The translations under genes were made by a program, and so were the position numbers. This document shows positions 16,015 to 25,929 of a DNA stretch of 64,000 nt, piece by piece. The first letter of the stretch is position 1; every line of letters begins with the position of its first letter. Origin of the DNA: Flavobacterium lotistagni (GTDB lineage Bacteria; Bacteroidota; Bacteroidia; Flavobacteriales; Flavobacteriaceae); contig NZ_JAAJBU010000007.1 of assembly GCF_011392125.1 (NCBI RefSeq), positions 62,001 to 126,000 of the forward strand. The letters run 5' to 3'. A model generated the notes under the pieces. That model was not told the DNA's origin, made no database searches, and saw only the letters and a program-made list of their open reading frames with translations.

Positions 16015-18390
16015 ATGAAACTCATCGAATTCATCAAACTAATTTTAAAGCACAAGGTCGCTTTTATTGTGATTCCGATCTTTGTCGGTATACTCGCCAT
16101 TCTGTTGACTTGTAACCCGAAGTACAGTTACTATTCTGAAACGAAACTCTATACAGGGCTTGCAACTGGGTCGTCGGTCGAAATGGACAAATCGTTCAAC
16201 TATTTTGCGACCAATATCGCGTTTGATAACCTCATTAACATTATCAACTCAAGAGAAACCCAAGAAGAAGTAGCCATTCGCTTATTGAGCCAACATTTAC
16301 TGCTCGATAAGCCCAATAGCAAGTTCATCTCCGACAAAACTTTTGAGGAAATAAAAGCGGATATGCCACCGGAAATCTACCGTTATGTTGTAAAATCGAG
16401 CAGTAGCCTCGACACCATTCCTTACACTGCCGAAGATGAAGCGGCCGTCAACACGCTACCGGAAAATGTCAGCAGGGCAGCTTACGAACAAACCGTGGCC
16501 AATTTGATGAAATTGATGAAGAGCAACAATACCAATTTCGTGTATTCTTTGTTGAACTTCGAACATCCTTATTATTCGTTAGAAGCGATTTCAAAAATAA
16601 AAGCGGTCCGTATTTCTACCAGTGATTTGGTGCAATTGAGTTATGAAACCGAAGATCCGGGCGTTTGTCAGCAAACCTTGGCGATTTTTAATGAAGTCTG
16701 CATCCGAAAATATAAAAACCTTAAAGAAAGCGGTTCTGATGCGGTAATCAAGTACTTTGAAGTGCAACTCAATAATTCCGAAAATAAATTAAAAACTATA
16801 GAAGATCAGCTATTGGCGTTCAACCAGAACAATGGCATTATCAATTATTACGAGCAAAGTAAAGCCGTGGCCAATGTCAAGGAAGACATGGATGTGGAAT
16901 ACAATAAAAAAAGAGCCGAACTGGCCGGTTCTGTGGCTTCTGCAAAAAAATTGGAACAAAAATTAGAAGTACAGGAATTGGTGCAAGAAAAAAGCAATCA
17001 GATTCTTGAAAACAAAAAACGCCTCGGAGAATTGAACTATGAAATTGTCATGAATGAAGCCAAATCTGACGATGCTGAAAAATCTCCAAACATTGAAGCG
17101 CTCAAAAAACAAGCAGCACAACTGCACAACGAAATTAAATCGAGTGTAGCAAAACTATATACTTTTCAAAACTCAGTAGAAGGCGTGTCTACCGCGAAAA
17201 TATTACCCGAATGGATGGATAAAATGGTTGAATCTGAAAACCTGAAAGCCAAACTGGAAGTAATGAACAAACGCAATGCAGAGTTCGGACAACAATATGC
17301 CAAATATGCTCCTGCCGGCGCCATTCTCAAAAAAATCGAACGACAAATCAATGTGGCCGAACAAGAATATTTAGAAATTCTGCATGGTCTGAATTTGGCC
17401 AAATTAAAGTTTCAGGATTCGCAACTCTCGAGTAATCTCAAAGCGGTTGATCCGCCATATTTTCCATTAAAACCGATTCCTTCAAAACGAAAAATAATCG
17501 TTGTGGCGCTGGTTCTGTTTAGTGTTATTCTTCTGTTGGGAAGTTTACTCGTGATGGAATTCTTTGACAATACCTTAAAAAATGTAGCCCGCGCAGAAGA
17601 CAAACTAAAAACTCCGGCTTTGGGAATGCTCGCTAAAGTATTCAGAACCAACAACGAAGTTGATCTTCATGGCATTCAAGACCGACTCATGGAACTCATT
17701 ATTCAAAATCTGAATCACGCGCTCAAAACACAGCAGCCGTCTGACAGAACGAAAATCATCACAATATTCAGCACCCAAAAAAACGAAGGAAAAACCGTCA
17801 TCGCCACCAATATTGCCAAGAAACTCAAGGCAGCCGGAAAATCATTGCTCGTGCTCAACCACTGCGATGTTTTAAAACCCAGAACAGGCTCTGAAAAATA
17901 TCCTTTATTGAGTCGTGTGCTCGGTTATGAAGATCCGCGAATCGACTACGATCATCCTTTTTTAGTCAATCCTGCTGATTATTTAGAGGCTTCCGAGTAT
18001 TTGAATTATGAAGTGAACCAACAATTTTACAGTTCAAACCACTATGATGAACTCACGATTAAAGGCAAAAACGCTCCGAAAAAACCGCTTGATTATGTAA
18101 TCATAGAATTGCCTAACATCTTAGATACCAATTATCCGGCAGATTTAATTGCCGCCTCTGATTTGGTTGTTCTGGTTTGCCGATCGAACAGATTATGGTC
18201 AAAGGCAGACGAAAATTTATTGAACAATATCAAAGAGCTTACTGCGTCAAAACTTCAGTTCATCATTAATGGCGTGGCCTTGGAAGAAGTAGAATCGCTC
18301 TTGGGCGAATTGCCTAAAAAACGATCGAAAGCTCGCAGCAAAATCAAAGACATTGTTCGTTTTCAGTTCCATTTAAAAAATCACATCTAA
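16015..18390 (+). CDS. Wzc/GumC-like polysaccharide co-polymerase with degenerate tyrosine-kinase domain
   Basis: The 791-residue inner-membrane protein has the Wzz-type layout: membrane helix at about 17-35, a long periplasmic coiled-coil region, the proline-rich DPPYFPLKPIPSKRK segment and a second helix (about 492-517). It is followed by a cytoplasmic BY-kinase-like domain with a Walker-A-type STQKNEGKTVIATNIAKKL (about 585-603) and a LDYVIIELPNI Walker-B-like strand. The C-terminus ends in a basic stretch (KKRSKARSKIKDIVRF) without the tyrosine cluster that BY-kinases autophosphorylate. Likely sets chain length and couples to export. First gene of the promoter B unit; the flippase starts 2 bp after its stop. 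Confidence 0.85.
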   Translation: MKLIEFIKLILKHKVAFIVIPIFVGILAILLTCNPKYSYYSETKLYTGLATGSSVEMDKSFNYFATNIAFDNLINIINSRETQEEVAIRLLSQHLLLDKPNSKFISDKTFEEIKADMPPEIYRYVVKSSSSLDTIPYTAEDEAAVNTLPENVSRAAYEQTVANLMKLMKSNNTNFVYSLLNFEHPYYSLEAISKIKAVRISTSDLVQLSYETEDPGVCQQTLAIFNEVCIRKYKNLKESGSDAVIKYFEVQLNNSENKLKTIEDQLLAFNQNNGIINYYEQSKAVANVKEDMDVEYNKKRAELAGSVASAKKLEQKLEVQELVQEKSNQILENKKRLGELNYEIVMNEAKSDDAEKSPNIEALKKQAAQLHNEIKSSVAKLYTFQNSVEGVSTAKILPEWMDKMVESENLKAKLEVMNKRNAEFGQQYAKYAPAGAILKKIERQINVAEQEYLEILHGLNLAKLKFQDSQLSSNLKAVDPPYFPLKPIPSKRKIIVVALVLFSVILLLGSLLVMEFFDNTLKNVARAEDKLKTPALGMLAKVFRTNNEVDLHGIQDRLMELIIQNLNHALKTQQPSDRTKIITIFSTQKNEGKTVIATNIAKKLKAAGKSLLVLNHCDVLKPRTGSEKYPLLSRVLGYEDPRIDYDHPFLVNPADYLEASEYLNYEVNQQFYSSNHYDELTIKGKNAPKKPLDYVIIELPNILDTNYPADLIAASDLVVLVCRSNRLWSKADENLLNNIKELTASKLQFIINGVALEEVESLLGELPKKRSKARSKIKDIVRFQFHLKNHI

Positions 18391-18392
18391 TC

Positions 18393-19763
18393 GTGCTTAT
18401 TTCCATCAAAAAAATACTCAAAGAAGACAACTTCTTGTCCTTGGCCGGAAACCTTGTGATTGCTGTTTTCGGACTTGGCGGATTTGCCTTGTTGGCCAGA
18501 ACTTTAAATCCGGAGCAGTTTGCGCAATGGGTCATCTTTATTTCCGGCGGATCGATGGTAGAAATGGTGCGTTTTGGAATCACCAATAATGCGTTGGTTC
18601 GATTTCTATCCGGCGCCTCTGAAGAGGAAAGCGAACAATTAATCGGGTCAAATGTGCTCATCAGCTTGGTAAGCACAGCCGGCATTGCCGCAATTATGAT
18701 GGCCTGCAACTTTATTTTTGAAGAAGCAATTTCAAGCTCTGTTTATGCCTTATTCTTTACTTGGTATCCGCTGTTGGCTTTTGTAAATCTTCCGTGGAAT
18801 AATGCAATGATTGTATTGCAAGCCAAAATGGAATATGGTAAAATACTGGGCATTAAAACTTTAAATAGCGGATTATTCTTCTTGTTCTTGATTCTCAACA
18901 AGCTAGTGTTCAATGTGACTATCGTACAATTGATATGGGTTTTGATAATTATCAACTTAATCTCAACAGTCATTTGCATTTGTGAAGGTTGGGACGGATT
19001 AATATTCATCCGAAAAGCCAATAAAGCTACCAATACCACTTTACTGAACTTCGGAAAATACAGCACTTTTACCTTAATCGGCACCAACTTACTCAGAAAC
19101 GCCGACTTGCTGATTATCAGTATCAGTCCACTCGGTAGCGCGGCCGTTGCATTGTTCAGTATTCCGCTCAAATTGACCGAATTGCAACAAATTCCTTTAA
19201 GAAGTTTTGCAGCTACGGCTTTTCCAAAAATGTCGAAAGCCAGTTTAAATGGAAATGTGGGCGAAGTTCGAAAGCTTTTTTACGACTACTGTGGTGCATT
19301 GACTTATTTATTTGCCTTGATGTCATTGACCACTTTTGTATTTGCCGAGCAGTTTGTGATTCTCATTTCAGGATTTCAGTACTTAAACTCTGAAGCCTTT
19401 GACATTGTAACACTGGTGCGGCTTTTTTCAATCTATGGATTATTATTACCGATTGACCGCATGACCGGAATTGGTTTAGACAGTGTGAATAAACCGCACA
19501 TCAACGCCGTAAAAGTAATTATCATGCTGGCGATTAATATCATGGGCGATTTAGTGGCGGTTTTCATTTTTAAATCGCTTGCTGCAGTGGCCATAGCTAC
19601 ACTTTTGTTTACAACCGCAGGAATTGTGGTGGGCGCTTATTGCATCAACAAAGAGTTCGATTTTTCAATCATCGAAATTTTTAAAAGTGGCAACCGATTT
19701 TACGCCAATATCTGGAACCAGTTCAACCAAACATTCAGAGGTCTTAAGTTTCTAAAAGATTAG
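18393..19763 (+). CDS. Wzx-type polysaccharide flippase
   Basis: A 456-residue polytopic membrane protein with about twelve to fourteen hydrophobic segments, few charges inside them and the start pattern typical of oligosaccharide flippases (LAGNLVIAVFGLGGFALLARTL). It would move undecaprenyl-linked repeat units across the inner membrane. The start is a GTG two bases after the previous stop; no better ATG is near. The polymerase gene follows after 2 bp, so co-polymerase, flippase and polymerase form one unit. Confidence 0.85.
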   Translation: MLISIKKILKEDNFLSLAGNLVIAVFGLGGFALLARTLNPEQFAQWVIFISGGSMVEMVRFGITNNALVRFLSGASEEESEQLIGSNVLISLVSTAGIAAIMMACNFIFEEAISSSVYALFFTWYPLLAFVNLPWNNAMIVLQAKMEYGKILGIKTLNSGLFFLFLILNKLVFNVTIVQLIWVLIIINLISTVICICEGWDGLIFIRKANKATNTTLLNFGKYSTFTLIGTNLLRNADLLIISISPLGSAAVALFSIPLKLTELQQIPLRSFAATAFPKMSKASLNGNVGEVRKLFYDYCGALTYLFALMSLTTFVFAEQFVILISGFQYLNSEAFDIVTLVRLFSIYGLLLPIDRMTGIGLDSVNKPHINAVKVIIMLAINIMGDLVAVFIFKSLAAVAIATLLFTTAGIVVGAYCINKEFDFSIIEIFKSGNRFYANIWNQFNQTFRGLKFLKD

Positions 19764-19765
19764 TA

Positions 19766-21241
19766 ATGAACTCATTTAACAACCCAACTGATCCTTTTGA
19801 GGCTAATTCAGGTTCGCATCGTTTGGCCAATCGCAATGTTTTTGGAGCGTTTTTCATCAGTATCATTCTGGTGACGCTACTGGTGAGCAAAACCGAAATA
19901 ATGGGTTTGGTCGGGGTTATTGGGCTGCTTTTTACCTTGGGATTGCTTTACGCTATTTTTACCAAGCCAAAGTTGGGAATCATTCTATTGCTGTTCTTGG
20001 GCTTTTTTGTTACCGGGTTGGCCCGATATGTTCCACTAACTTGGGGACTGGCTATTGACGGGTTAATTGTATTAATATATTTGGCTTTGTTCTTTAAGGG
20101 CTTCGCTCAGAAAATTCCGTGGCATTTGGCAAAATCGCCCCTTACGCTTGTAGTATCCATCTGGATGGGATATATCTTACTACAAATCGGAAACCCTGAA
20201 GCACAAAGTAAAGAAGCCTGGTTTTATGCGATGCGCGGTGTGGCTTTGTATCAGTGGCTTTGTATTCCCTTACTTTTTGTGTTGTTCAATAAGGAAAAAG
20301 ACTTAAATACCTTTTTTGTTGTTTGGGGGCTGCTTTCATTGCTCGGAACATTGAAAGGTTTTATGCAGTTCAAGTTTGGTGTAGATCCGTTCGAACAAAG
20401 ATGGCTCGATCAAGGCGGCGCAGAAACGCATGTTCTGTTTGGCAAGCTCAGAGTTTTCTCGTTTTATTCAGATGCCGGGCAATTTGGTGCTTCCCAAGGA
20501 CATGCCGGAGTAGTATTCGGTATTTTAGCGTTATTCAAAAAAGGAAACTTCAAACTCAAATCTTTTTTTATACTCGTTGCCTTAGCCGGGTTTTTCGGAA
20601 TGATCATCTCCGGAACCCGTGGCGCTATAGCGGTTCCTGCGCTCGGTGGAATTATGTTCCTGATTCTTAAAAAAAATGCCAAAGTGCTTATTACCGGAGG
20701 AATTCTTGGCTTGGCCGTCTATGTGTTTTTTGCCCATACAACCATCGGCCAGGGAAATGCTGAAATACGCAGAATGAGAACCGCTTTTGATCCGAACGAA
20801 GCTTCCTTACAAGTACGATTAGAAAATCAGAAAAAGCTAAAAGGTTATTTAGCTACTCGCCCATTTGGAGGCGGTGTCGGAGCTACCGGCAATTGGGGAC
20901 AACGTTTTACGCCCACCACCTTCTTAGCCAACACCGCGACCGATAGCTGGTATGTGATGATATGGGCAGATACCGGCGCTGTCGGACTTGTCTATTACCT
21001 GATAATGCTATTCTTCATTTTGGGTACTGGCGCCTATCACGTCATGTATAAACTAAAAGACGAGTGGCTGAAAGCTCGAATCGCGGCTTTAACCTGCGGC
21101 ATGGCCGGAATCATGATGGCCTCCTACGGGAACGGCGTCTTCGGACAAATGCCAACCGGTATCCTGATGTACGTGGGTATGGTTTTTATGTTCATCGCTC
21201 CCAAAATAGAGCAGCAAAAAACGTCCATTCAACTACACTAA
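19766..21241 (+). CDS. Wzy/O-antigen ligase-family polymerase
   Basis: The 491-residue protein has about eleven or more hydrophobic segments. A large soluble loop after residue about 330 (RMRTAFDPNEASLQVRLENQ, followed by GGGVGATGNWGQRF) is typical of the Wzy_C/O-antigen ligase superfamily; the conserved arginine-rich RVRLENQ-like part is visible. In a Wzx/Wzy locus it is the likely repeat-unit polymerase, although a ligase role is possible. The last dozen codons overlap promoter C, so the 3' end carries regulatory as well as coding information. Confidence 0.83.
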   Translation: MNSFNNPTDPFEANSGSHRLANRNVFGAFFISIILVTLLVSKTEIMGLVGVIGLLFTLGLLYAIFTKPKLGIILLLFLGFFVTGLARYVPLTWGLAIDGLIVLIYLALFFKGFAQKIPWHLAKSPLTLVVSIWMGYILLQIGNPEAQSKEAWFYAMRGVALYQWLCIPLLFVLFNKEKDLNTFFVVWGLLSLLGTLKGFMQFKFGVDPFEQRWLDQGGAETHVLFGKLRVFSFYSDAGQFGASQGHAGVVFGILALFKKGNFKLKSFFILVALAGFFGMIISGTRGAIAVPALGGIMFLILKKNAKVLITGGILGLAVYVFFAHTTIGQGNAEIRRMRTAFDPNEASLQVRLENQKKLKGYLATRPFGGGVGATGNWGQRFTPTTFLANTATDSWYVMIWADTGAVGLVYYLIMLFFILGTGAYHVMYKLKDEWLKARIAALTCGMAGIMMASYGNGVFGQMPTGILMYVGMVFMFIAPKIEQQKTSIQLH

Positions 21242-21294
21242 CCTGCCATCGGTCGAAATATCGCCTATTCACGAATTTGCTCACCGTACGTTTG
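21205..21294 (+). promoter_or_regulatory. EPS promoter C (inside the 3' end of the polymerase gene)
   Basis: CAGCA (21212-21216), CTACA (21233-21237) and CGAAA (21254-21258) are 21 bp apart, CATTC is at 21226-21230, and TACGTTTG (TAnnTTTG) at 21287-21294 begins 33 bp after the third block. The first two blocks lie within coding sequence of the upstream gene. The expected transcript start is about 15 bases before the start of the PRPP transferase-HAD gene. Confidence 0.75.
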
Positions 21295-21314
21295 TACCGT
21301 AAAAATTTATTATT

Positions 21315-22301
21315 ATGAACTATCGAAACCTCAACGACTTAAACACTACTATTCTTAAAAAGCTTCACTTAATTCCTAGAGACTTTGATCTTGTGGTCGG
21401 AATCCCTAGAAGCGGTATGTTGCCAGCAAATCTATTGGCATTATACCTGAATCTGCCTTACACCGATATTCATTCTTTTATCAAAGGTTACAGCTACAAG
21501 TCTGGCGCAAGAAAACAGTTTTTCAGCGACAATGAGTATAAGAAAATTTTGGTTGTGGATGACAGTATCGCGTCTGGTTCTGCCTTACTGGAAAGCAAAA
21601 AAGATTTAGCGCATTTAGAATCAAAATACGACATTAAATACTGTGTCATTTATTATACGCCCGAAAAAGGTGACTTAGCGGATTATGCTTTGGAGGCGGT
21701 TCCGACACCAAGATATTTTCAGTGGAATATTTTCAACCACACCACCTTAGAAAAAGCCTGTTTTGATATTGATGGCGTGCTTTGTGTTGATCCGACCGAT
21801 CAGCAAAATGACGACGGAGTTTTATATCAGTCATTCTTGCTTAATGCCGCTCCGCTTTATATTCCCGGCTGTAAAATCGGGACTATTGTTACCTCCAGAC
21901 TCGAAAAATACCGCACAGAAACCGAAACTTGGTTGGCCCAAAACGGAGTGGTTTACGACAAATTGGTGATGCTGGATTTGCCCGATATGCAGGCCAGGCA
22001 AAAAGCAAACAACCATGCCGGACACAAAGCAAAGGAATACCAAAACAGCCAATACACTTTATTTGTCGAAAGCGATTTAGGACAAGCCAAAGAAATCAAT
22101 CGCCTTACGAAAAAGCCTGTTTTCTGTACCCAGAATTTTGAGATGGTCTATGATGCAGAATCATTGGTATACAACCTCAAAAGTGGCAAACACCTTCCGT
22201 TTTTACGCCGATTCGCTTTAACCGTGAGAGACGGAATTCGAAACAGCAAAAAGCGACTAGAACAAAAGTCAATCGCAAAAACCGCCGCAACTGTCAATTA
22301 A
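21315..22301 (+). CDS. Phosphoribosyltransferase-HAD phosphatase fusion protein
   Basis: The 328-residue protein joins two domains. Residues about 1-135 are a type I phosphoribosyltransferase with the PRPP-binding loop VVDDSIASGSA at 80-90 and an upstream VVGIPRSGMLPA loop. Residues about 145-275 are a HAD-like phosphatase: motif I DIDGVL at 151-156, TS at 193-194 as motif II and ESDLGQA at 252-258 as motif IV. The tail is basic. Heading an EPS unit, it could transfer phosphoribosyl from PRPP and remove the 5-phosphate, a two-step route known for ribofuranose in some bacterial glycans. A nucleotide salvage role is the alternative. Acceptor unknown. Confidence 0.82.
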   Translation: MNYRNLNDLNTTILKKLHLIPRDFDLVVGIPRSGMLPANLLALYLNLPYTDIHSFIKGYSYKSGARKQFFSDNEYKKILVVDDSIASGSALLESKKDLAHLESKYDIKYCVIYYTPEKGDLADYALEAVPTPRYFQWNIFNHTTLEKACFDIDGVLCVDPTDQQNDDGVLYQSFLLNAAPLYIPGCKIGTIVTSRLEKYRTETETWLAQNGVVYDKLVMLDLPDMQARQKANNHAGHKAKEYQNSQYTLFVESDLGQAKEINRLTKKPVFCTQNFEMVYDAESLVYNLKSGKHLPFLRRFALTVRDGIRNSKKRLEQKSIAKTAATVN

Positions 22302-22347
22302 TTTTTTTTCCGGAAATCAATATTAAAAACCTTTAATTCAAAAGATT

Positions 22348-23550
22348 ATGCATGCGATAGAACTTTTTTTAAGCGGAATCGAGTACAGTGTTTATCTGTA
22401 TTTTACCCTGTCGTGTTTGTATGTGCTGGTGTTTTCAATCGCAGGGCATTTCTATAAAAAAAATCGCAGCGTTAACGCCAAAGCACCATCCAAAATTGCG
22501 GTGTTGATTCCGGCTTACAAAGAAGATGCTGTAATTGTTGAAGTTGCAAAATCAGCACTCAAACAAAATTACAACTCAGAAAAATTCGATGTCGTAGTTA
22601 TAGCCGATTCGTTAAAAGAATCTACCGTCAAAATGTTGCAATCATTGCCCATCATTTTGATTGAAGTTTCGTTTGAAGAAAGCACCAAAGCTAAAGCCCT
22701 CAATCAAGCGATGGCTGAGCTCCAAAAAGTGTATGATTATGCCGTGATTCTCGATGCCGACAATATCATGAAAGCTGATTTTCTAACCAAGATGAATGAT
22801 GCTTTTGCGCAAGGTTATCAAGTGGTGCAAGGACACAGAAAAGCAAAAAACCAAAACACCTCGTTTGCCATTCTGGATGCTGCCAGCGAAGAAATCAACA
22901 ATCACATTTTTAGAAAAGGCCACAGAACACTTGGTTTTTCATCAGGGCTTATTGGCTCGGGAATGGGCTTTGACTATACGCTATTCAAAACTATGATGGC
23001 TTCCGTAAATGCGGTTGGCGGTTTTGATAAAGAACTGGAATTCAGGTTTGCAAAAAATAACATCCTCATCGAATACTTAGATGATGCGGTCGTGCTGGAT
23101 GAAAAAATTCAAAAATCGGCTGACTTTTCGCATCAGAGAAGACGATGGTTGTCGACGCAATTTATTTACCTTGAAAAATACTTTCTAACAGGTTTTAAAG
23201 AACTCTTGCTTCAAAGGAACTTTAACTTCTTCGATAAGTTATTGCAAATGGTTATTCCGCCGAGAATTCTGCTTTTAGGACTGACGCTTTTAATAGCGTT
23301 GTACTACGGCATGTTGGTGTTTGTATTTCAACTTAACTCCACCGTTTTGGCCTACGCATGGTTCGGGAACGTTATCATTACCGTTGTCGCTTTCTTATTA
23401 GCACTGCCCAAAACATTCTACAACGCAAACACTTTAAAGGCACTTTTTTCTTTACCGTTGGCATTTTCAAGAATGGCGCTCCTACTCTTTAGACTCAGAG
23501 GAGCTAACAAGAAATTCATTCACACGGCGCACGGCACCATCCAAAACTAA
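22348..23550 (+). CDS. Family 2 glycosyltransferase, membrane-anchored
   Basis: The 400-residue protein has an N-terminal membrane helix, then a GT-A domain: VLIPAYKEDAVIVEVAKSAL, the sugar-nucleotide metal site in ILDADNIM and HQRRRWLSTQ, the Q/RRRW-type motif of processive or membrane GT2 enzymes. Two or three C-terminal membrane helices follow. It likely adds a sugar to the lipid-linked EPS repeat unit on the cytoplasmic face. Sugar and linkage cannot be read from sequence. Gap to the previous gene is 46 bp with no promoter or terminator seen. Confidence 0.88.
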   Translation: MHAIELFLSGIEYSVYLYFTLSCLYVLVFSIAGHFYKKNRSVNAKAPSKIAVLIPAYKEDAVIVEVAKSALKQNYNSEKFDVVVIADSLKESTVKMLQSLPIILIEVSFEESTKAKALNQAMAELQKVYDYAVILDADNIMKADFLTKMNDAFAQGYQVVQGHRKAKNQNTSFAILDAASEEINNHIFRKGHRTLGFSSGLIGSGMGFDYTLFKTMMASVNAVGGFDKELEFRFAKNNILIEYLDDAVVLDEKIQKSADFSHQRRRWLSTQFIYLEKYFLTGFKELLLQRNFNFFDKLLQMVIPPRILLLGLTLLIALYYGMLVFVFQLNSTVLAYAWFGNVIITVVAFLLALPKTFYNANTLKALFSLPLAFSRMALLLFRLRGANKKFIHTAHGTIQN

Positions 23551-23555
23551 AAATC

Positions 23556-24710
23556 ATGAGAATAGGTATAGAAGCCCAGCGATTGTTTCGTCCGCACAAA
23601 CATGGCATGGACCGCGTGGCACTTGAATTAATTTTGAACCTTCAAGTGATTGACAAAGAAAACGACTATTTCATTTTCGTAAAACCAGATCAAGACCAAT
23701 CGGTCATTCAGCCTACGGCAAATTTTAAAATTGTAGAAATTCCGGGCGGTTTTTATCCGTGGTGGGAACAGTTCAAATTGCCCAAAGTTGCCCAAGCTTA
23801 TCAGTGCGACTTGCTGCATTGTACCAGTAATACAGCTCCCAATTTTGGAAAAACTCCTTTAATTACAACACTTCACGACATTATTTATATGGAAGGAAGT
23901 TGGTTGAAGTTATTGCTCAATAAGGCATCGTTGTATCAAAAATTCGGTAATTTATATCGAAGAATCATCGTTTCAAAAGTTGTAAAGAACAGCCGTCGCC
24001 TGATTACAGTTTCTCATTTTGAAAAAGACAACATCAGCCGTTTTTTCAACCTCAACCACAAACCGATTCAGACAATTCACAACGGTGTAAATCAAAATTT
24101 TACGGCTACCCTTGCGGCCGATCAGTTGCTCAAAGTAAAAAAGGCTTATCAGCTTCCTGAAGACTATCTTTTACATATCGCGAATACTGATCCGAGAAAA
24201 AACACAAGAGGCGTATTACTGGCATTTGACCATTATCGAAAAGAAGTAAATGCCTCGTACAAACTTGTAATTCTAGGCATTAAAGAAGCCGACCTGGCAA
24301 CCATTTTAAACGATATCAACGCTGCTCATCTTCGCCAGCATATTGTCTTAACTGGATATGTTTCAGATGAAGATTTACCTGCCATCTATCAGCTCTCAAA
24401 GCTGTTTTTGTTTCCGTCTTTGCGCGAAGGATTTGGTATTCCGATTATTGAGGCGATGGCTTGTGGCGTTCCGGTGATTACTTCGAATACTTCTTCTATG
24501 CCCGAAGTTGCCGGCAACGCAGCTCACCTGATCAACCCAGAGAAGCCGGAAGAGATTTGCGATGGAATCATCAAAATCACAACGGATGCTAGTTACAAAA
24601 ACGAACTGGTGCAAAGAGGTTTACTTCAAAGTAAAAAATTCTCGTGGAATAACATGGCACATCAAGTTTTAGAACAATACAAACAACTCTATCAAGAAAT
24701 TAAAAGCTAA
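23556..24710 (+). CDS. Family 4 glycosyltransferase
   Basis: A 384-residue soluble GT-B enzyme. The acceptor-side start (MRIGIEAQRLFRPHKHGMDRVALEL) is typical of GT4, and the C-terminal donor domain has LREGFGIPIIEAMACGVPVI with the E-x7-E motif, plus NTDPRKNT. It would be a retaining transferase using a nucleotide sugar and is likely to extend the EPS repeat unit. It starts 5 bp after the preceding GT2 gene and is part of the promoter C unit. Confidence 0.9.
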   Translation: MRIGIEAQRLFRPHKHGMDRVALELILNLQVIDKENDYFIFVKPDQDQSVIQPTANFKIVEIPGGFYPWWEQFKLPKVAQAYQCDLLHCTSNTAPNFGKTPLITTLHDIIYMEGSWLKLLLNKASLYQKFGNLYRRIIVSKVVKNSRRLITVSHFEKDNISRFFNLNHKPIQTIHNGVNQNFTATLAADQLLKVKKAYQLPEDYLLHIANTDPRKNTRGVLLAFDHYRKEVNASYKLVILGIKEADLATILNDINAAHLRQHIVLTGYVSDEDLPAIYQLSKLFLFPSLREGFGIPIIEAMACGVPVITSNTSSMPEVAGNAAHLINPEKPEEICDGIIKITTDASYKNELVQRGLLQSKKFSWNNMAHQVLEQYKQLYQEIKS

Positions 24711-24714
24711 AGTG

Positions 24715-25929
24715 ATGATCAAAGGAAAAGACATTGTCATTATTGGGATCCAACCCTGGGACATTAAAATAGGAAGCAACTGCAAAAATATTGCGCTTGA
24801 ATTTGCAAAACACAACCGCGTGCTTTACGTAAATCCGCCGATGGATCGCAGCACCAGCCTCAAACAACGAGAAGATGAAAGAATCCAAAAACGCCTGCGG
24901 ATTGCTGTTGGAGAAAGTTCGGATATAGAAAAAATAAGCGATAATCTTTGGAATCTTTACCCAAAAACCATCGTTGAATCGATCAATTGGATTGGCTCTC
25001 ACCGAATCTTCAAAATGCTCAACAAGCGCAATGCGAGATTATTATCAAAAGACATCCAATCAGCGGTTGCGCGACTCGGATTTTCAGATTTCATTCTTTT
25101 TAATGACAGTTCGATGTTCCTTGGGCTTCATTTAAAGGAAATGCTTCGTCCAGAGGTTTATGTGTATTATATGCGTGATTATCTCGTAAAAGTGCCGTAC
25201 TGGCAAAAACACGGAGAGCGCATCGAGCCCGAAGTAGTAAAGAAGGCCGATGTGCTCACCACCAACTCAGATTTTTTTGCAGATTTCGGGTTACAACTCA
25301 ATCCGCACAGCTATATGGTTGGGCAAGGTTGTGATGTTTCTCATTTTAGCGATCCTGACAATTCAATAAAAGTACCGGATGCATTAACTGATATTCCTTC
25401 TCCGATTATTGGTTATGTAGGTTCATTAACCTCATTAAGGCTAGATATTGGGCTTTTGGAACACATAGCCAACCAAAAGAAAGATTGGAGCATTGTTTTA
25501 GTTGGGCCGGAAGACGAGGATTTTAAAAAATCAGATTTGCACCACATGCCCAACGTTTATTTTCTGGGAAGCAAACCCGAAGCCCAACTGCCCAATTACG
25601 TCAAGGGTTTTGATGTGGCTATCAATCCGCAAATTACCAATCATCTTACTATAGGCAACTATCCTAGAAAAATCGATGAATATCTAGCGTTAGGAAAGCC
25701 TATCGTAGCCACCAAAACGAAAGCCATGAAGATGTTTGAAAATTGTGTTTATCTGGGCGAAAGCCATGAAGATTACCTCAATTTAATAGAAAAAGCGTTG
25801 GGCGAAAACTCTCAGGAACTCATAAAAAAGAGAATCGAAGTGGCGCAAAGCCATACCTGGACCAACAACGTTACAGCTATTTATAATGCGATTCAACAAG
25901 CCACCGAAGACAAAATAAAATGGAACTGA
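24715..25929 (+). CDS. Glycosyltransferase (GT4/GT-B type)
   Basis: A 404-residue GT-B protein. The N-terminal domain opens with DIVIIGIQPWDIKIGSNCKN; the C-terminal donor domain contains PIIGYVGSLTSLRLDI, IVLVGPEDEDFKK and NYPRKIDEYLALGKPIVATK, in which the glutamate in KIDEYLA occupies the GT4 donor-binding position. An overlapping upstream GTG codon would add one residue only. It overlaps the next gene by 10 bp. Similar enzymes occur in Bacteroidota capsule loci; its sugar is not predictable. Confidence 0.85.
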   Translation: MIKGKDIVIIGIQPWDIKIGSNCKNIALEFAKHNRVLYVNPPMDRSTSLKQREDERIQKRLRIAVGESSDIEKISDNLWNLYPKTIVESINWIGSHRIFKMLNKRNARLLSKDIQSAVARLGFSDFILFNDSSMFLGLHLKEMLRPEVYVYYMRDYLVKVPYWQKHGERIEPEVVKKADVLTTNSDFFADFGLQLNPHSYMVGQGCDVSHFSDPDNSIKVPDALTDIPSPIIGYVGSLTSLRLDIGLLEHIANQKKDWSIVLVGPEDEDFKKSDLHHMPNVYFLGSKPEAQLPNYVKGFDVAINPQITNHLTIGNYPRKIDEYLALGKPIVATKTKAMKMFENCVYLGESHEDYLNLIEKALGENSQELIKKRIEVAQSHTWTNNVTAIYNAIQQATEDKIKWN

